Source of the DNA: Streptomyces poriferorum | GTDB lineage: Bacteria > Actinomycetota > Actinomycetes > Streptomycetales > Streptomycetaceae | Length of the DNA stretch: 44,881 bases | Assembly (NCBI RefSeq): GCF_019399235.1 | Contig: NZ_JAELVH010000015.1 | Span: forward strand, 1-44,881 | Reading direction: 5' to 3' | Shown here: positions 42,398 through 44,881 of the stretch, in pieces | Position numbering within the stretch: position 1 is the first letter of the stretch | Layout of the letters: the number at the start of each line of letters is the position of its first letter | The notes under the pieces: generated by a model | Told to the model about the DNA's origin: nothing | The model's database searches: none | The model's input: the letters and a program-made list of their open reading frames with translations, nothing else | Translations under genes and position numbers: made by a program

Positions 42398-43960
42398 TCA
42401 GAGACCGCTGACCTTGCCGCTCGCCGACAACTCGTACACCAGCGTGACCGTGCGACGGCCGCCCGGCGGGAGTGCGACGTCCCAGCGGGCGATGCCCTCG
42501 GCGTCGACCGTGTCCGGCGCCGGGGAGCACGCGTTCTTGTGCAGGCGTACCTCCACCGCCGAGACCTCGGAGACGGGGATGCGTTCCCGGACGGCCACCA
42601 CCCGGTCGCCGTGCTCGCCTGGGGCGGAGAACCGGGACAGGTGGAGCCGGACCGTACGGGTGACCACCGTCCGCTGGGTGAGCCCCGCGACGTCGCGGGA
42701 CTCCTCGGTGTCCCGGACCACCCGGTAGTCGTCGCAGCTGCCGAAGGCCAGCTCGACGGGCGAGCCCGGGGCGGTGAAGTCCAGCGTGCCGCGGCCGCTG
42801 AAACCGCTGCCGCGGACGAGGTCCACGGGCCCGGCGAGCAGCGCGTGGCCGGACCGGTTGTCGAACCGCACCACTTGGGTGACCAGGGGGGACAACTCCG
42901 GTGAGCATGCGTACTCGCTCGGTGCGGCCGCGGTGAAGGAGGACAGTCGCACCCGGTGGGCGGCGCCGTCACCGGGGATCGACACCGGTGACGGGGCTCT
43001 GAGTACCCGCGCCTCGCCGCCGTCGTCCACGCCGGGCAGGCCGAGCACCGCCGCCGGTCCGAGCGTCCCGATCTCCTCCTCGCGCAGTTCGACCTCGACC
43101 GTGCGGCGCTCCGCGGCGGAGCGGTCCTTGAGCGTCAGCCGGTCCTCGTCCAGCCGGGGCGGATCGGTGGCCAGGGCCGAACGCGCCGTCGACAGGGTCA
43201 GCCGTACACCGGACCAGTCCTCACCGGTGCGCTGCCAGACCATCGCGTCGGTCTCCAGCGTCAGGCCGTCCCCGTCGAGCACCGCCCGGTAGGCGGGCCG
43301 CCACAGGGCGCACGGGGTGAGATGGCTCAGACGCAGCCCGACGGGACCGGCTGCGGCCGTCCTCACGGTCAGCTCGATGTGGCCGACCAGCTCGGCCGGT
43401 TCGTCCTCCGACAGATGCAGCGCCCGCTGGACGTCCGAGAGTTCGGCGGCGAGGGCGGTCAGCCGGGCCTGTGCGGAACGGAGTTGCTCGGCGTGTCCGT
43501 CGCGCTCGGCGTCCACCCGGTCCAGCTCGCGGGTCCATCGGGCCCGCTCCGTCTCCCCGAATCCCGCGCCTTCGCCGATCTCCCGCAGCAGGTCGGCAGC
43601 GAGGCGCCCGAGCAGGTCGAGGCGGGTGTTCAGCCGGTCGCGTCGCTGTCCCAGCTCCCGCTGCTCCTCTTCGAGGGTGTGCACGCGGTGGCGCAGCGCG
43701 GAGTCGTCGTCCGTGGGCGGCGACGGCTCGCGCGGCGTCCAGTCGCGGACGATCCGCACGTCGAGCACGGTCGCGGGGTGACCGGAGGTCAGCTCGGCAT
43801 GGAGCGTCCGGTCGACGGCCAGCGCGCTGACCGGCCCGAGACGCAGCCGCTGGACCCCGGCCTCCAGGTCGAGCACGGTGGAGCGCTCGATGTGGGCACG
43901 GTCCTCCAGGCACGTGACGGCGGTGACAGGGAGAGCGATCGGCTTCGGGGCCGTGGACAT
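42398..43960 (-). CDS. DUF4139 (mucoidy inhibitor MuiA-like) protein (520 aa)
   Basis: Shows the family layout: an N-terminal DUF4140-like segment (ALPVTAVTCLEDRAHIERS, LRLGPVSALAVDRTLHAEL), a charged coiled coil about 85-180 (HTLEEEQRELGQRRDRLNTRLDLL), and a C-terminal DUF4139 beta domain (GLRLSHLTPCALWRPAYRAV to the end, RRTVTLVYELSASG). No signal peptide or membrane segment is seen, so it looks cytoplasmic. Function of the family is unsettled. ATG at 43960 lies 8 nt after the stop of another DUF4139 gene, with AGGAG 12 nt upstream. The two are probably co-transcribed. Confidence 0.85.
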   Translation of the reverse strand: MSTAPKPIALPVTAVTCLEDRAHIERSTVLDLEAGVQRLRLGPVSALAVDRTLHAELTSGHPATVLDVRIVRDWTPREPSPPTDDDSALRHRVHTLEEEQRELGQRRDRLNTRLDLLGRLAADLLREIGEGAGFGETERARWTRELDRVDAERDGHAEQLRSAQARLTALAAELSDVQRALHLSEDEPAELVGHIELTVRTAAAGPVGLRLSHLTPCALWRPAYRAVLDGDGLTLETDAMVWQRTGEDWSGVRLTLSTARSALATDPPRLDEDRLTLKDRSAAERRTVEVELREEEIGTLGPAAVLGLPGVDDGGEARVLRAPSPVSIPGDGAAHRVRLSSFTAAAPSEYACSPELSPLVTQVVRFDNRSGHALLAGPVDLVRGSGFSGRGTLDFTAPGSPVELAFGSCDDYRVVRDTEESRDVAGLTQRTVVTRTVRLHLSRFSAPGEHGDRVVAVRERIPVSEVSAVEVRLHKNACSPAPDTVDAEGIARWDVALPPGGRRTVTLVYELSASGKVSGL

Positions 43961-43968
43961 GAGGTGTG

Positions 43969-44881
43969 TCAGCTCCTGCGGTTTCCGCCGGCCAGGGCCT
44001 TGCCGGTCGGGATACGGATTTCGTAGCCGCCGTCGAGAGCGGCGGTGGCGCCGGCGGGCAGGTCCATTCGCCAGACCCGGGTGCCCGGCGCGTGGCTGTC
44101 GGGGCCTTCGCCCTCCTCGGGCACCGTCCAGTCGGCCCGCTCCTCGATCCTGACGTCCGGTTCGGAGGAGACCGGAACGCGCTCGAGCACTTCCACGGTG
44201 ACGTGCCGCGACAGCCGGTTGCTCAGCTCCACGTGGACGCGGTGGTCGAGCACCGTGGTGTTGTTGCGCAGGCCCGCGGTCGACTCGTGCACGTTCGTAC
44301 GCCGCGTCACCCGGATTCCCTCGGCCGGCCCGAGCCCGACTCGGCGCTCACCGCCCGGTGCCAGCGTGGGCAGCGCGGCGGTCAGCAGGAACTCGTCGTC
44401 GACGACGACCTCCACGGGTCCGGCCAGCAGGGCCTGGTCGGTGGCGTTGGAGAGGGCCAGCGTGGCGTACACGACCGGCTCCACGGAGGGCACGCAGAGG
44501 TACTCGGTGCGCAGGCCGACCGGGATCTCGCCGACCGTGACGGTGTGCCAGGTGCCGTCCGACGGGACATCGGCGCGTGCGGCGGCATCGAAACGGTGGT
44601 CGAAGGAACCCGCCGACTCGCGGGGACGCACGGCCTGCCCGGGCAGCGGCAGCATGGCCGCCGCCTCGGCGCGGCGGCGGTACTCGACCGCCACCGGATC
44701 GGAGGGGGAGCCGGGGAACAGCCGGCCGCGGCGACCGCCCTGCTCGTCGGGGCCGGCCAGCGTCAGGGCGGCGTAGTCGAGTTCGACGCTGCTCGGCTCC
44801 GGCGGACCGGCCACCGGCATCGGAGGGGGCGGCGGCGCGGCCATGCCGGGCGCCGGGGGCGCCATGGCGGCGCCGCCGCCC
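43969..44881 (-). CDS. Second DUF4139 protein, 5' end beyond the window (partial)
   Basis: Only the C-terminal 303 residues are in the window; the frame is open at the right edge. The visible start of the fragment is rich in Pro, Ala and Gly with Met (APPAPGMAAPPPPPMPVAG), a low-complexity linker. The DUF4139 beta domain follows (VTVGEIPVGLRTEYLCVPSV, ALLAGPVEVVVDDEF, SRHVTVEVLERVPVSSE) and ends in RIPTGKALAGGNRRS. It is a paralogue of the neighbour on the same strand. The linker separates its DUF4139 domain from the N-terminal part that lies outside. Confidence 0.85.
   Translation of the reverse strand, partial: GGGAAMAPPAPGMAAPPPPPMPVAGPPEPSSVELDYAALTLAGPDEQGGRRGRLFPGSPSDPVAVEYRRRAEAAAMLPLPGQAVRPRESAGSFDHRFDAAARADVPSDGTWHTVTVGEIPVGLRTEYLCVPSVEPVVYATLALSNATDQALLAGPVEVVVDDEFLLTAALPTLAPGGERRVGLGPAEGIRVTRRTNVHESTAGLRNNTTVLDHRVHVELSNRLSRHVTVEVLERVPVSSEPDVRIEERADWTVPEEGEGPDSHAPGTRVWRMDLPAGATAALDGGYEIRIPTGKALAGGNRRS

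Noticed and set aside
1..44881. tRNA, rRNA, CRISPR arrays, insertion sequences or integrases.
   Set aside because: No cloverleaf-like sequence, regularly spaced repeats, transposase motif or attachment-site pattern was recognised on either strand.

Overview
The window is typical Streptomyces-type actinomycete chromosome. G+C is very high, GTG starts are common, third codon positions are almost always G or C, signal peptides are Ala-rich, and there is a SARP-type BTAD regulator and a PASTA-less Ser/Thr kinase with a PQQ-like sensor. I see no tRNA, rRNA, CRISPR array, transposase, integrase or phage gene. Family assignments come from reading the protein sequences; no database search was run.

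Left part (1-13.7 kb, + strand): a truncated and frameshifted S8 subtilase, then three tandem paralogous secreted subtilases of about 1195 aa. Their catalytic Asp, His and Ser fall at the same residue numbers (196, 243, 415) once the RBS-supported starts are chosen. Each carries the same C-terminal stack: carboxypeptidase-regulatory-like modules, a beta-sandwich module, an Ig-like module and a malectin-like module.

13.8-19.8 kb: a compact catabolic or transport locus. An M20 metallopeptidase, a DUF917 (S-Me-THD-type) protein and an OPT-family transporter lie on the - strand. An IclR regulator diverges from them and an AroM-family protein lies beyond it. Near-palindromes sharing GTTCCATAT sit in front of both the transporter and aroM, which suggests one IclR regulon.

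19.9-28.9 kb (- strand): a large SARP/BTAD-ATPase regulator, a fourth subtilase, and a secreted FG-GAP beta-propeller protein whose start codon overlaps the subtilase stop codon. 29-32 kb: a DUF389 membrane protein and an SdsA1-type alkylsulfatase.

32.2-36.2 kb: a thermolysin-family (M4) protease divergent from a TrmB/LuxR-type regulator, with overlapping palindromes between them. 36.3-40.8 kb: LemA, a DUF2207/YciQ-type membrane protein, and a membrane Ser/Thr kinase with a PQQ-like ectodomain. 40.9-44.9 kb: a small hypothetical gene, a probable gene remnant, a GNAT-VOC pair, and two adjacent DUF4139 proteins, the second cut by the window edge.

The overall theme is extracellular proteolysis: five S8 enzymes (one broken), one M4 enzyme and one M20 peptidase, with local regulators beside several of them. 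The best candidates for something new are the malectin-capped tandem subtilases, the translationally coupled subtilase/beta-propeller pair, and the IclR-controlled OPT-DUF917-M20-AroM locus.
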